Origin: a virus
Direction: 5' to 3' (one strand)
DNA length: 22,085 bases
Virus record (IMG/VR): IMGVR_UViG_3300000116_000053
Coordinates: 604-22,688 of that record
A program made the translations under genes and the position numbers. The notes beneath the pieces are model-generated. The model was not told where the DNA came from and ran no database searches. It was given only the letters and a program-made list of their open reading frames with translations. This document shows, piece by piece, positions 1-6,632 of this stretch (its first letter is position 1; every line of letters starts with the position of its first letter).

Positions 1-48
1 TATGAATCAAGAGACATCGTCTCTGCGTGGATGGAGACATTTAACTAA
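1..48 (+). CDS. 3' end of an unidentified gene (partial)
   Basis: The window opens inside a rightward reading frame whose last 15 residues are YESRDIVSAWMETFN, followed by TAA. The start lies outside the window. The fragment is too short to assign a family. It is called only because the frame is open from base 1, has a protein-like composition, and stops about 20 nt before the next gene, which is the usual spacing here. A competing frame from an ATG at base 2 ends at 52 and looks less protein-like. Confidence 0.45.
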   Translation, partial: YESRDIVSAWMETFN

Positions 49-68
49 ATGATATATAAGGCAGTGTT

Positions 69-260
69 GTGACAATAAGTGCAGAACAAGAAGAACAACG
101 TAGTAAGATTAAGAAGTTAATTTTAGAAACGAACGAAAAAATGTGTGAGGCTCTAGTTGAGGGAAACCAAGGACTAGTTGCCTCATGTACATATATGATT
201 GCAGAATACGAATCAATGCTTGAAGAATATTGTACATATCACAACATTTCAAAGTACTAA
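69..260 (+). CDS. Small hypothetical protein, helical (63 aa)
   Basis: A 63-residue acidic protein, predicted mostly helical from its Glu, Lys and Ile/Leu heptad-like spacing in the first half (for example EEQRSKIKKLILETNEK). It has two cysteines in the C-terminal half, no signal peptide and no membrane segment. The start is GTG, with an AAGG ribosome-binding site about 8 nt upstream (58-61). I do not recognise a family. It lies between the end of the preceding gene and a DUF6433-like gene, all rightward, and resembles the small accessory genes common in T4-like phages. The GTG start is the weakest part of the call. Confidence 0.6.
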   Translation: MTISAEQEEQRSKIKKLILETNEKMCEALVEGNQGLVASCTYMIAEYESMLEEYCTYHNISKY

Positions 261-288
261 AACGTATATATAATATTAAGAGGAAATT

Positions 289-711
289 ATGGAAAAAGAA
301 GTGTTTGAAATCTTTGAGGATTTCAGTAAACTAAAGACTAGGAAAGACAAAGTTCTTTTCTTAAAAGAGCAGGGTAATCAAATCCCAGCCATCAAAGATG
401 TTTTACGAGGTGTTTTTGACGAACGTCTAAAGTTTGTCTTACCCGAAGGTAAACCCCCATACAACCCAAATAGACCTGAGTCTGTGCCATCATCCCTATT
501 GAAACTACATCGACAATTCGGTAATTTTGTGCAAGGTGCAAGGGCGGGTCAATTATCTTCGTTGCAAATCGAAAAACAATTTATTCAACTGTTGGAAAGT
601 ATTCATGCTGAAGACGCACTCATTGTGTGTAACATGAAAGATAGAATTCCACCAGTCAAAGGTTTGACTAAGAAATTAGTAGAGGAGGCCTTCCCTAACC
701 TACTATCTTAA
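289..711 (+). CDS. DUF6433-like conserved phage protein (140 aa)
   Basis: A 140-residue soluble protein resembling a family of unknown function that recurs in T4-like marine phages (I believe DUF6433, from memory of its pattern). The shared pattern is an N-terminal helical segment rich in Lys and Glu, then a central motif around FVLPEGKPPYNPNR (residues about 50-63). It is followed by LHRQFGNFV and a C-terminal block of the form FIQLLESIHAEDA, MKD and GLTKKLVEEAFP. The start ATG has an AGAGGA ribosome-binding site 4-9 nt upstream. No catalytic motif is evident, and the function in the family is unknown. Intactness is clear; the family name is moderately sure. Confidence 0.75.
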   Translation: MEKEVFEIFEDFSKLKTRKDKVLFLKEQGNQIPAIKDVLRGVFDERLKFVLPEGKPPYNPNRPESVPSSLLKLHRQFGNFVQGARAGQLSSLQIEKQFIQLLESIHAEDALIVCNMKDRIPPVKGLTKKLVEEAFPNLLS

Positions 712-726
712 ATTTTGTTATGTTTC

Positions 727-734
727 TTTAAATA
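727..734 (+). promoter_or_regulatory. Possible late-promoter-like box (TTTAAATA)
   Basis: TTTAAATA lies in the 41-nt gap before the gene at 753 and differs from the T4 late consensus TATAAATA at one base. A transcript from here would start a few bases downstream and carry the CAGGAGAG ribosome-binding site at 738-745. One mismatch in AT-rich DNA can arise by chance, so this is weak. Confidence 0.25.
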
Positions 735-752
735 ACAGCAGGAGAGCGTTTA

Positions 753-932
753 ATGCCAAGAAACCAAATAGAGAGATTAAAGAACGATAGTCGAGAACTA
801 GATAACTACATCCACCGTCTCAAAAAAAAGGGAAGAGACAATTTAGCGCACAAGTTATCGACAAAACAATTGTACCTTAATCAAACTATTGCCGAGTACG
901 AACAAGGAAATCAAACTCAAATTCTAGCATAA
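753..932 (+). CDS. Small basic coiled-coil protein (59 aa)
   Basis: A 59-residue open frame running from MPRNQIERLKND to a TAA at 930-932. It has a strong AGGAG ribosome-binding site (740-744) 8 nt before the ATG. The protein is very polar, almost entirely helix-forming, and reads as a short coiled coil with a basic middle (HRLKKKGRDN). I do not recognise a named family. The combination of a good ribosome-binding site, a gap otherwise empty of genes, and a hairpin right after the stop makes this a real gene despite its size. Confidence 0.72.
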   Translation: MPRNQIERLKNDSRELDNYIHRLKKKGRDNLAHKLSTKQLYLNQTIAEYEQGNQTQILA

Positions 933-953
933 GGTAGGTGGTCAATATCTCGG

Positions 954-974
954 AGAGGGGACTCGTTCCCCTCT
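954..974 (+). terminator. Hairpin, probable terminator
   Basis: An 8-bp perfect stem (AGAGGGGA at 954-961 with TCCCCTCT at 967-974) closes a 5-nt loop CTCGT. It is followed by TTCGTTAT, a short and imperfect U-run. It sits 22 nt after the stop of the 59-aa gene and about 20 nt before panD, so it separates the small-gene block from the next operon. The stem is strong and the U-tract weak, so it could also be an mRNA-stability or processing hairpin. Confidence 0.6.
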
Positions 975-995
975 TTCGTTATATGGAATTAAATT

Positions 996-1337
996 ATGAA
1001 TCTAACAATGTTAAAATCTAAAATCCACGGTGCAATCGTTACCGAGTGTGATTTAAAATACGAAGGTTCTATTGCAATCGATGAAGATTGGATGGACGCA
1101 GTCGGAATACTCCCCAACGAACAAGTAGATGTTGTCAACCTAAATACAGGTGGACGATGGACTACCTATGCCATTCCATTTAAACGTGGGACGAGTTACA
1201 TAGGTGTCAATGGTGCTGGTGCGAGATTGGCTGTACCTGAAGATGAATTAATCATCATGGCGTATTGTCAACTAACCCCGTTCAAAGCAAGACGATTAAA
1301 ACCGCAAATTATAACTGATAAGGAAATGTATACATAA
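996..1337 (+). CDS. panD: Aspartate 1-decarboxylase (PanD)
   Basis: This enzyme decarboxylates L-aspartate to beta-alanine, the precursor of pantothenate and coenzyme A. The family is made as a proenzyme that cleaves itself between Gly24 and Ser25 to create the pyruvoyl cofactor. Here residues 22-25 read YEGS, placing Gly24-Ser25 exactly at the bacterial position. Other family hallmarks are present: MLKSKIH (5-11, with Lys9 and His11), the AID block (27-29), GILPNE (38-42 region), TTYAIPFKRG (Tyr58 equivalent) and the VNGAGARLA loop. It is 113 aa against about 126 in E. coli, shorter only at the C-terminus. It starts after the hairpin at 954-974, and its stop overlaps the next ATG (TAATG). 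The family call is firm; its presence in a phage is the surprising part. Confidence 0.93.
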   Translation: MNLTMLKSKIHGAIVTECDLKYEGSIAIDEDWMDAVGILPNEQVDVVNLNTGGRWTTYAIPFKRGTSYIGVNGAGARLAVPEDELIIMAYCQLTPFKARRLKPQIITDKEMYT

Positions 1338-1582
1338 TGCCTTTATATACTATCAAAAATAAGAAAACCGAAGACACTCAAACGTTGATGTGTTCTTGGG
1401 ATTCTCTTAATGAAAAGTTGGCAGAACTCGGTGATGACTGGAGTCAAGAAATTGGAGCTCCCGCATTAATAAGTGGTACTGGCAATGTTATCAATAAGAC
1501 AAGTGGTGATTGGAAGAACCTAATGAAGAAAATTGAGAAAGGTGCTGGTGGTGCCAGAGAAGGGAGTAATATCAAGACATGA
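1337..1582 (+). CDS. Small FmdB-like phage protein lacking zinc ligands (81 aa)
   Basis: An 81-residue protein beginning MPLYTIKNKKTEDTQTLM, which follows the N-terminal beta-strand pattern of FmdB-like zinc-ribbon regulators (MPxYxYxC). The paired cysteines are missing: only Cys19 remains. The second half (APALISGTGNVINKTSGDWKNLMKKI) matches, from memory, a small protein seen in other marine T4-like phages. It overlaps panD by one base and PhoH by four, which suggests translational coupling of all three. The role is unknown, and it is not expected to bind zinc. The FmdB relationship is an inference from length and pattern. Confidence 0.65.
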   Translation: MPLYTIKNKKTEDTQTLMCSWDSLNEKLAELGDDWSQEIGAPALISGTGNVINKTSGDWKNLMKKIEKGAGGAREGSNIKT

Positions 1583-2265
1583 CAATGAAACGTCTCAAGA
1601 TAGACCATTTGATGACATACGATGCAATAACATCTAATCAACAAATTGCATACGAATCTTGGAAGGACGGAGACCATCTTGTTCTCTGTGGTTCTGCGGG
1701 TACTGGTAAAACCTTTGTTGGTATGTACCTTGCACTACAGGATGTCATGGACAAATCTTATGACCAAGATAGACTTGTTATCGTAAGAAGTGTAGTCCCT
1801 ACCAGAGAGATGGGTTATTTGCCTGGCTCTGTAGAAGAAAAGGTTGATGCTTATACTGCACCCTATCGTGCAATCGCAACCGAACTATTCAATGAGAAGA
1901 CTGCATACGACAATCTAGAACAACAAGGGATTATTGAGTTTGTATCAACATCGTTTATACGTGGTACAACTCTGGATGATTGTGTGGTGTTGGTTGATGA
2001 GATGCAGAATCTTACATACCATGAACTAGACAGTATTATTACAAGGGTGGGACGCAACAGTCGTATCATCTTCAGTGGTGACTACTATCAGTCTGACCTC
2101 AAGTCGGGTTCAGACAAAAAAGGTATCCTTGACTTCATGAACATCATGGAAGTCATGAATAATTTTACAACCGTAGAATATGGATGGGCAGATATCGTCC
2201 GTTCCGACTTTGTCAGAGACTATATAATGACAAAGGAGATGGTTGAAAGAGGAACGATTAAATGA
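1579..2265 (+). CDS. phoH: PhoH-like ATPase
   Basis: A P-loop NTPase of the PhoH family (228 aa). Walker A is GSAGTGKT at residues 38-45 and Walker B is VVLVDEMQN in the middle of the protein. The family block VIVRSVVPTREMGYLPGS and the sensor-like FSGDYYQSD are also present. PhoH proteins are cytoplasmic ATPases, some with RNA-helicase-like activity; the name comes from the phosphate regulon, but the job in phages is not settled. Phage PhoH is common enough in the sea to serve as a marker gene. The ATG at 1579 overlaps the previous stop (ATGA), and a second Met is at codon 3. Length and motifs are complete. Confidence 0.95.
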   Translation: MTMKRLKIDHLMTYDAITSNQQIAYESWKDGDHLVLCGSAGTGKTFVGMYLALQDVMDKSYDQDRLVIVRSVVPTREMGYLPGSVEEKVDAYTAPYRAIATELFNEKTAYDNLEQQGIIEFVSTSFIRGTTLDDCVVLVDEMQNLTYHELDSIITRVGRNSRIIFSGDYYQSDLKSGSDKKGILDFMNIMEVMNNFTTVEYGWADIVRSDFVRDYIMTKEMVERGTIK

Positions 2266-2726
2266 AATTAAGTAAAAACTTTTCACTCAAAGAGTTTACC
2301 AAGTCTATGACTGCAACTCGTTTGGGTATTGATAACACTCCCCAAGACGAACATCTAGAAGCTGCGAAGGCACTGTTCGAGAACTGTGTACAGAAGGTTC
2401 GTGAACACTTTGGTATCACTCGCATAAGTTCTGGTTACAGGGGCCCTGAATTAAACAAAGCAGTTGGTGGTTCGTCTAAATCACAACACTGTAAAGGTCA
2501 AGCAGTTGACTTTGAGTGTGATGGTACAGATAATCTAGAAGTCGCAAAATGGATTAGAGATAATCTAGACTTTGACCAAGTCATCTCTGAGTTCTATGTA
2601 GATGGTGACCCAACGTCTGGTTGGATTCATCTATCCTACGTAAGTCCTGAAGAGAATCGTAACAGGTGTTTAACTGCACAACGTGTAGATGGTAAAGTCC
2701 AGTATAGTGTTGGATTACCTGTGTGA
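2262..2726 (+). CDS. M15-family peptidase, likely endolysin-type
   Basis: A 154-aa zinc peptidase of the M15 group (D-Ala-D-Ala carboxypeptidase or endolysin type) that cuts peptide cross-links in peptidoglycan. Zinc ligands fit the family signature: His76 in SQHCKGQAVD (74-83), Asp83, and His123 in GWIHLSY (120-126). The N-terminal part (NFSLKEFTKS, then a helical segment and SSGYRG at 56-61) matches the Peptidase_M15_3 layout. There is no signal peptide, so export would need a holin; a two-TM protein encoded at 6245 is a candidate. It overlaps PhoH by 4 nt (ATGA) and the next gene by 4 nt (GTGA). It could serve lysis or be a virion-associated hydrolase. Confidence 0.9.
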   Translation: MKLSKNFSLKEFTKSMTATRLGIDNTPQDEHLEAAKALFENCVQKVREHFGITRISSGYRGPELNKAVGGSSKSQHCKGQAVDFECDGTDNLEVAKWIRDNLDFDQVISEFYVDGDPTSGWIHLSYVSPEENRNRCLTAQRVDGKVQYSVGLPV

Positions 2727-3226
2727 AACATGTACGGGTGTTTTCAATAGAGAACTTTGACAGTCTACAGAAAGAAGCACTGTCACTGATTCCAGTTAAC
2801 ACCAAACAAGTCTATGGGGACTATGATGTTCATGGAGACCCCAAACAGTGGCAACCCAAGACCAAACCGTATTACGATGTTACCATGCGTATGATAAAGA
2901 AGGCCTGCGATACATATTGTAATTCGTGGGGATGTACTTCTTGGAATCTTAATACGTTATGGTATCACGCCTACAACGAAGGTGGAACATATCGGAGTCA
3001 CACTCACACCTTGACAAATATGACTGGTGTGTTACACTTGTTATTAGAAGATGAAAGAGACTGCACCAACATTATGAATTTTGAAAACAACATCAAACAA
3101 GGTGAGGTTGTCTTGTTCCCCTCTATGCACCCACACAAATCTGAAGCTGTTCATGGAATTAAAATCATTATTGGTTTTAACTGGGACATCCACCATGACA
3201 TGAAATTACATGAGGAAGTACAGTGA
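2723..3226 (+). CDS. 2OG-Fe(II) oxygenase-like protein
   Basis: A 167-aa protein of the double-stranded beta-helix 2-oxoglutarate/Fe(II) oxygenase type (2OG-FeII_Oxy_5 pattern). The metal site fits SHTH at 92-95, with a distal His in LFPSMHPHKS (His138). The strand KIIIGFNWD (147-155) occupies the place where the family usually has an Arg that binds the 2OG carboxylate; here it begins with Lys147. The first ligand motif reads HTH rather than the commoner HxD, so activity is plausible but not assured. Members hydroxylate diverse substrates, and the target here is unknown. The start is GTG in a GTGA overlap with the M15 gene. It opens the long tailoring and glycosyltransfer cluster. Confidence 0.72.
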   Translation: MKHVRVFSIENFDSLQKEALSLIPVNTKQVYGDYDVHGDPKQWQPKTKPYYDVTMRMIKKACDTYCNSWGCTSWNLNTLWYHAYNEGGTYRSHTHTLTNMTGVLHLLLEDERDCTNIMNFENNIKQGEVVLFPSMHPHKSEAVHGIKIIIGFNWDIHHDMKLHEEVQ

Positions 3227-4047
3227 ATCTGATATATCAATATATGATAACCAACGAAGAGACAGAAAAACGTGCTCCCGTTCCACAGTATCCTCAAGGT
3301 ACTAGGTCAGAACTCTATCGTGTAACTGGTGATTTATCTGCAAAGTCGTTTCAAATCTATGCGGATAAGATTGGATGTGAACATCACTACTCAACCAAAC
3401 AAGTGTTTACTAAGGGTAAGACTGGTTCAACTGTTTTATTGTTTGAATGTCTACGTATGATTTACGACCCCATGTATGACAAGTACGACAAAGTCGCATT
3501 CATTGATACCGATATCATCTGCAACACCGAAGAGAATATCTTCGATGAGACCAATGGTTACGATGTAACAGGTGTATTCGAATCTGAAATTAAGACTGCA
3601 AAGGGTGGTGGGTACAACACTTGGGACTACAGTGACAAAACTAAGAACGAACTGATTACCAAGTATGAACGCAATGGTATCCCAATAGTCCCCACAGAAC
3701 CCCCATACAGACCCTCTTGTATCACTACCTTCAATACTGGTGTATTGGTGTGGACTAAGGAAGCACGTCTGAAAGCAAGGGAAGAGTTCGATGATTGGTA
3801 TGAATATATGGCAGATGGTGATAAACACGGTGACCCGTTCTGGTTGAACAATGACCAACCTTGGATATCTGGTCAACTAATGAAACATGGATTTAATGTC
3901 CAAAGTATAGACCAGAAGTGGAATGATACTCCTACCCATTGGCCCGATGACCGTGGATATGACATGAACTTCCTCCATTATACTGGGGGTGGTAATAAGG
4001 TTGTTATGTTAGATGACTATAAAAAGGGTAAATTTAAGTACCTGTAA
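3223..4047 (+). CDS. GT-A glycosyltransferase-like protein
   Basis: A 274-aa protein with the layout of a GT-A (GT8-like) nucleotide-sugar transferase. A Rossmann-like N-terminal half leads to VAFIDTDIIC, with the metal-binding DxD at Asp95-Thr-Asp97. It is followed by an acceptor-side region with a conserved-looking FNTGVLVWTKEA and a late LHYTGGG whose His could complete the metal site, as in GT8 enzymes. There is no membrane segment. It starts with GTG overlapping the previous stop (GTGA), and its end is followed by a 38-nt gap that holds a promoter. Donor and acceptor sugars cannot be read from sequence. Confidence 0.78.
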   Translation: MNLIYQYMITNEETEKRAPVPQYPQGTRSELYRVTGDLSAKSFQIYADKIGCEHHYSTKQVFTKGKTGSTVLLFECLRMIYDPMYDKYDKVAFIDTDIICNTEENIFDETNGYDVTGVFESEIKTAKGGGYNTWDYSDKTKNELITKYERNGIPIVPTEPPYRPSCITTFNTGVLVWTKEARLKAREEFDDWYEYMADGDKHGDPFWLNNDQPWISGQLMKHGFNVQSIDQKWNDTPTHWPDDRGYDMNFLHYTGGGNKVVMLDDYKKGKFKYL

Positions 4048-4050
4048 CGC

Positions 4051-4079
4051 TTGCCATTATTGGTTATTCTTGTTATAAT
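4051..4079 (+). promoter_or_regulatory. Sigma70-type promoter with extended -10
   Basis: TTGCCA (4051-4056) and TATAAT (4074-4079) are separated by 17 nt, with TG one base before the -10 (TGTTATAAT). This lies in the only sizeable gap between 3223 and 6234. Transcription should start at about 4086, which is the first ATG of the next gene. The same extended -10 (TGTTATAATA) precedes the tRNA gene. It is likely read by host RNA polymerase early in infection. Confidence 0.72.
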
Positions 4080-4084
4080 AACCA
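4061..4084 (+). repeat. 8-bp inverted repeat over the -10 region
   Basis: TGGTTATT (4061-4068) and AATAACCA (4077-4084) are perfect inverted repeats around an 8-nt centre, covering most of the promoter spacer and the -10 box. It could be an operator for a repressor, or a hairpin ending transcription from the upstream glycosyltransferase gene, though no T-run follows. It is mostly A and T, so chance is possible. Confidence 0.4.
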
Positions 4085-4085
4085 C

Positions 4086-4703
4086 ATGAAGACAGAAACT
4101 AAACTAATAAAAGGAAAAGAAGTGTTAAGTCAATACCATAAGGTAATACTTACAGATGCGGATGGTGTCCTACTAAACTGGGGATACGCTTTCGATGTGT
4201 GGATGACCGAGAAAGGTTATACCGCAGAAAACAAATTAGAATACAATGTCGGTACGATATATGGTATTACTAAAGAAGAATCAAGAAAACTAGTCAGAGA
4301 GTTCAACGAATCTGCCCATATGGGTTTTGTGCCTCCATTAAGAGACGCAATCCAGTATGTCAGAAAGTTGCACGAAGAACACGGTTATGTGTTTCACCTG
4401 ATTACTTCAATGAGTAAAGATGAGAACGCACAGAAGCTGAGAACAATGAATATCAAGAAGTTGTTCGGTGAGACTGCGTTTACTAAGTTCATCTACCTTG
4501 ATACTGGTGCAGACAAGGATGAAGTCCTTGCAAAGTATGAAGGAACAGACTATACTTGGGTCGAAGACAAGGTTGAAAACGCCATTGCTGGTGCAAAGGT
4601 TGGTCTTGACTCTATTGTCATGGAACATGGATACAACATGCATGACGAAAACTTCCCGCTCATGAAGGGTTGGAAAGATGTTTACGAATATCTAGTCGGT
4701 TAA
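4086..4703 (+). CDS. HAD-like phosphatase
   Basis: A haloacid-dehalogenase fold protein (205 aa from the first ATG). Motif I is ILTDADGVLLNW (nucleophile Asp24, acid Asp26), motif II is the LITS strand end, and motif IV is WVEDKVENA near the C-terminus. The spacing and small cap resemble 5'-nucleotidase-type HADs, but the substrate is unknown. The start is uncertain. The promoter at 4051-4079 would begin transcription at about this ATG and leave no leader. An in-frame GTG at 4122 has an AAGGA site 6 nt upstream and gives a protein that begins just before the first beta-strand (MLSQYHKVILTDADG). I list the longer frame but consider 4122 at least as likely. Confidence 0.78.
   Translation: MKTETKLIKGKEVLSQYHKVILTDADGVLLNWGYAFDVWMTEKGYTAENKLEYNVGTIYGITKEESRKLVREFNESAHMGFVPPLRDAIQYVRKLHEEHGYVFHLITSMSKDENAQKLRTMNIKKLFGETAFTKFIYLDTGADKDEVLAKYEGTDYTWVEDKVENAIAGAKVGLDSIVMEHGYNMHDENFPLMKGWKDVYEYLVG
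4110..4115 (+). promoter_or_regulatory. Internal ribosome-binding site favouring GTG 4122
   Basis: AAAGGA lies 6 nt before an in-frame GTG at 4122 and about 25 nt after the predicted transcription start. This is better start geometry than the ATG at 4086, which would be at or beside the 5' end of the mRNA. Confidence 0.45.
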
Positions 4704-4722
4704 AACTTCCCTATATACCTAC

Positions 4723-6234
4723 ATGAGATATGTAGGTTATTCAGAATTGTATCACGATGCAGCCCTTGCCATTGTTAATCCCGATGGCGAGGTTGCATTC
4801 GCATCCCAAGCAGAACGTTACAGTGGTCTAAAAATGGACTCACTGATACATCCGTCTATGTGGCATTTCGTTAACAACGATGACCTCGTCACCTTCTATG
4901 AAGATACCGCATTGCGTCAAGCAAAGATGGGTGGTATTCGAACCTTTGGTCAATGGAGTATCACAGGGTTTACTTCACGCAGTCAAGAACTAAAAACACC
5001 AATCCACACCTCACTAGATTTCGATAGATTTAATTCTCACCACGAAAGTCATCACGCACTTGCGTTTTTCACACGGCCGTGGGAATCAAAAGAAGATACT
5101 GTAATGGTATCTATTGATGGTTCGGGAGAAGTAGAGTCATTAACAATCTATGACCACAACTTCCAAAGTCTCAAAACTATTGATTGGCCACAATCCCTTG
5201 GAACAATATATTCTACAGGATGTGTTGCCTTAGGTATGAAACCACTTCGAGATGAGTACATCTTAATGGGTCTCGCATCCTACGGTGAGTCCAACGAAGA
5301 ACTATACAAACTATTACACAATTGTTACTATTGGTTTGAGAGTGAAGATGGTATCAACACAAAACAAATTGTCGAGTTCGAAGGTAGAGTAATCGCAGAG
5401 AGTCCACTCTCCGCAAAGTTTGCCAAGTACGAAGACCGAATATTAAAAACAGCAGAGAAACTAACTTCAGAAGATGTTGCGGCAACCGTACAAAAGTTCT
5501 TTGAGGTTGAAGTTCTAAAGATAATGAAAGAAGCACGTAAGTATGGTTCTAAGTTGGTCTACTCTGGTGGGTGCGCTCAGAACGTTACCGCAAACAGTCT
5601 TATACGTCCAATGTTCGATGAGATGCATATCTCTGTTGCACCTAATGATGCGGGTAACGCTCTTGGGTGTGCGGCATACACATGGCACAAAGAGACTGGT
5701 GGTACACACCTAAAGTGGTCTCCGTATTTGGGACACAACATAGAACGTGACATAGACCCCAAAGAAGTCGCACAGTATCTTGTAGACAATAAGGTATGCG
5801 GAGTTGCAAATGGTCGTGCGGAGTATGGCCCTCGTGCATTGGGTAATCGTTCATTACTCGCAGATGTGAGATATGATGTGAAGGATACCGTCAATGATAT
5901 CAAACAGAGACATCGATTCAGACCTTTTGCTCCCGCAATACTATCGGAACACGCAGAAGACTACTTCGATGGCCCGATGAATCAGTACATGCAATTCATT
6001 GCGAAGGCAAAACATTCCTACGATTCGGTAACTCACGTTGATGGAACTGCAAGGGTTCAGTTAGTTGAACCTGATTGTGAGTCCGTCCTACGTCAGATAC
6101 TAGAAGAGTATTACAAATTAACGGGTGTACCGATGTTACTAAATACATCATTGAACATTCGAAATAAACCTATGGTTAATACTATAGAAGATGCTATAGA
6201 ATGGGAAGAAAAATATAAAGTAAAAGTATTTTAG
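4723..6234 (+). CDS. NodU/CmcH/TobZ-type carbamoyltransferase
   Basis: A 503-aa carbamoyltransferase; the family moves a carbamoyl group from carbamoyl phosphate, through carbamoyl-AMP, to a hydroxyl group. The N-terminal Kae1-like domain shows the metal-binding His cluster NSHHESHHALAF (His106-His111), the nucleotide site VSIDGSGE (129-136), the block ILMGLASYGES (180-190) and SGGCAQN (281-287). The C-terminal YrdC-like domain carries GRAEYGPRALGNRS (364-377), RPFAPAIL (400-407) and LLNTSLN. It is somewhat shorter than the usual 550-600 aa but not broken. Family substrates are Nod factors, antibiotics and, in some phages, modified cytosine in DNA. No clear ribosome-binding site precedes the ATG at 4723, but MRYVGYSELYHDAALAIV is the expected N-terminus. 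Confidence 0.93.
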   Translation: MRYVGYSELYHDAALAIVNPDGEVAFASQAERYSGLKMDSLIHPSMWHFVNNDDLVTFYEDTALRQAKMGGIRTFGQWSITGFTSRSQELKTPIHTSLDFDRFNSHHESHHALAFFTRPWESKEDTVMVSIDGSGEVESLTIYDHNFQSLKTIDWPQSLGTIYSTGCVALGMKPLRDEYILMGLASYGESNEELYKLLHNCYYWFESEDGINTKQIVEFEGRVIAESPLSAKFAKYEDRILKTAEKLTSEDVAATVQKFFEVEVLKIMKEARKYGSKLVYSGGCAQNVTANSLIRPMFDEMHISVAPNDAGNALGCAAYTWHKETGGTHLKWSPYLGHNIERDIDPKEVAQYLVDNKVCGVANGRAEYGPRALGNRSLLADVRYDVKDTVNDIKQRHRFRPFAPAILSEHAEDYFDGPMNQYMQFIAKAKHSYDSVTHVDGTARVQLVEPDCESVLRQILEEYYKLTGVPMLLNTSLNIRNKPMVNTIEDAIEWEEKYKVKVF

Positions 6235-6244
6235 GAGAAGTACA

Positions 6245-6631
6245 ATGGCAAAACAAATTGCAGACACACCTGTAGGACAGGCAACAGTTGACTTGGAAAA
6301 GTATACTGAGTTAGTTCTCAAGGTGGACGAAGCACAAGATAAAATTAAAGAGATGGAAAAACTCTCTAAAGAACTACAAGTCGTATCAGCGGCCGCAAAA
6401 CCAGTACCAAAAGGTTTCTGGTCTTTGTTTCGAGATGAGAACGACATCAATGAGAAATCTATTATTGGATTTGCATCATTTATAATGATGGTCGTATTCG
6501 GTATATTCGATTTAATTACTGCAATGAACGGTGTACAGTTAGAGATATCTGATACAATCTACACATCCTTTGTTGTTGTAACATTAGGTTCGTTTGGTAT
6601 CGCAGAAGCAGGAAAAGCATTCGGCAAATAG
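6245..6631 (+). CDS. Two-TM membrane protein, possibly holin-like
   Basis: A 128-aa protein with a helical, coiled-coil-prone N-terminal part (residues about 19-49) and a short FWSLFRDEN segment at an expected membrane boundary. Two hydrophobic helices follow, at about 73-94 (IIGFASFIMMVVFGIFDLI) and 105-121 (IYTSFVVVTLGSFGIAEAG). A strong AGGAG site precedes the ATG. The layout resembles phage-encoded small membrane proteins annotated as holins, and an M15 peptidase that would need one is encoded 3.5 kb upstream, but no holin signature is decisive. It sits oddly inside the sugar cluster. It may also be another kind of inner-membrane effector. Confidence 0.68.
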   Translation: MAKQIADTPVGQATVDLEKYTELVLKVDEAQDKIKEMEKLSKELQVVSAAAKPVPKGFWSLFRDENDINEKSIIGFASFIMMVVFGIFDLITAMNGVQLEISDTIYTSFVVVTLGSFGIAEAGKAFGK

Positions 6632-6632
6632 A

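Noticed and set aside
269-274. TATAAT before the DUF6433-like gene as a promoter
   Set aside because: The best -35 match at the right distance (TTTCAA) shares only three of six bases with consensus, and the start site would fall on the ribosome-binding site.
1337-1582. Functional zinc-ribbon FmdB regulator
   Set aside because: The family cysteine pairs are missing; only one Cys remains, so zinc binding is not supported.
3451-3876. Long leftward frame of 141 codons
   Set aside because: It lies wholly inside the DxD glycosyltransferase gene on the other strand and has a cysteine- and hydrophobic-rich composition typical of a shadow frame.
5354-5903. Several leftward frames of 60-108 codons
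   Set aside because: They fall inside the carbamoyltransferase gene, whose conserved blocks occupy the opposite strand throughout.
6594-6632. Extension of the GT9-like gene into the two-TM protein
   Set aside because: The ATG at 6633 sits just after the previous stop and gives the expected GT-B N-terminus; the extra 13 residues lie in another gene's frame.
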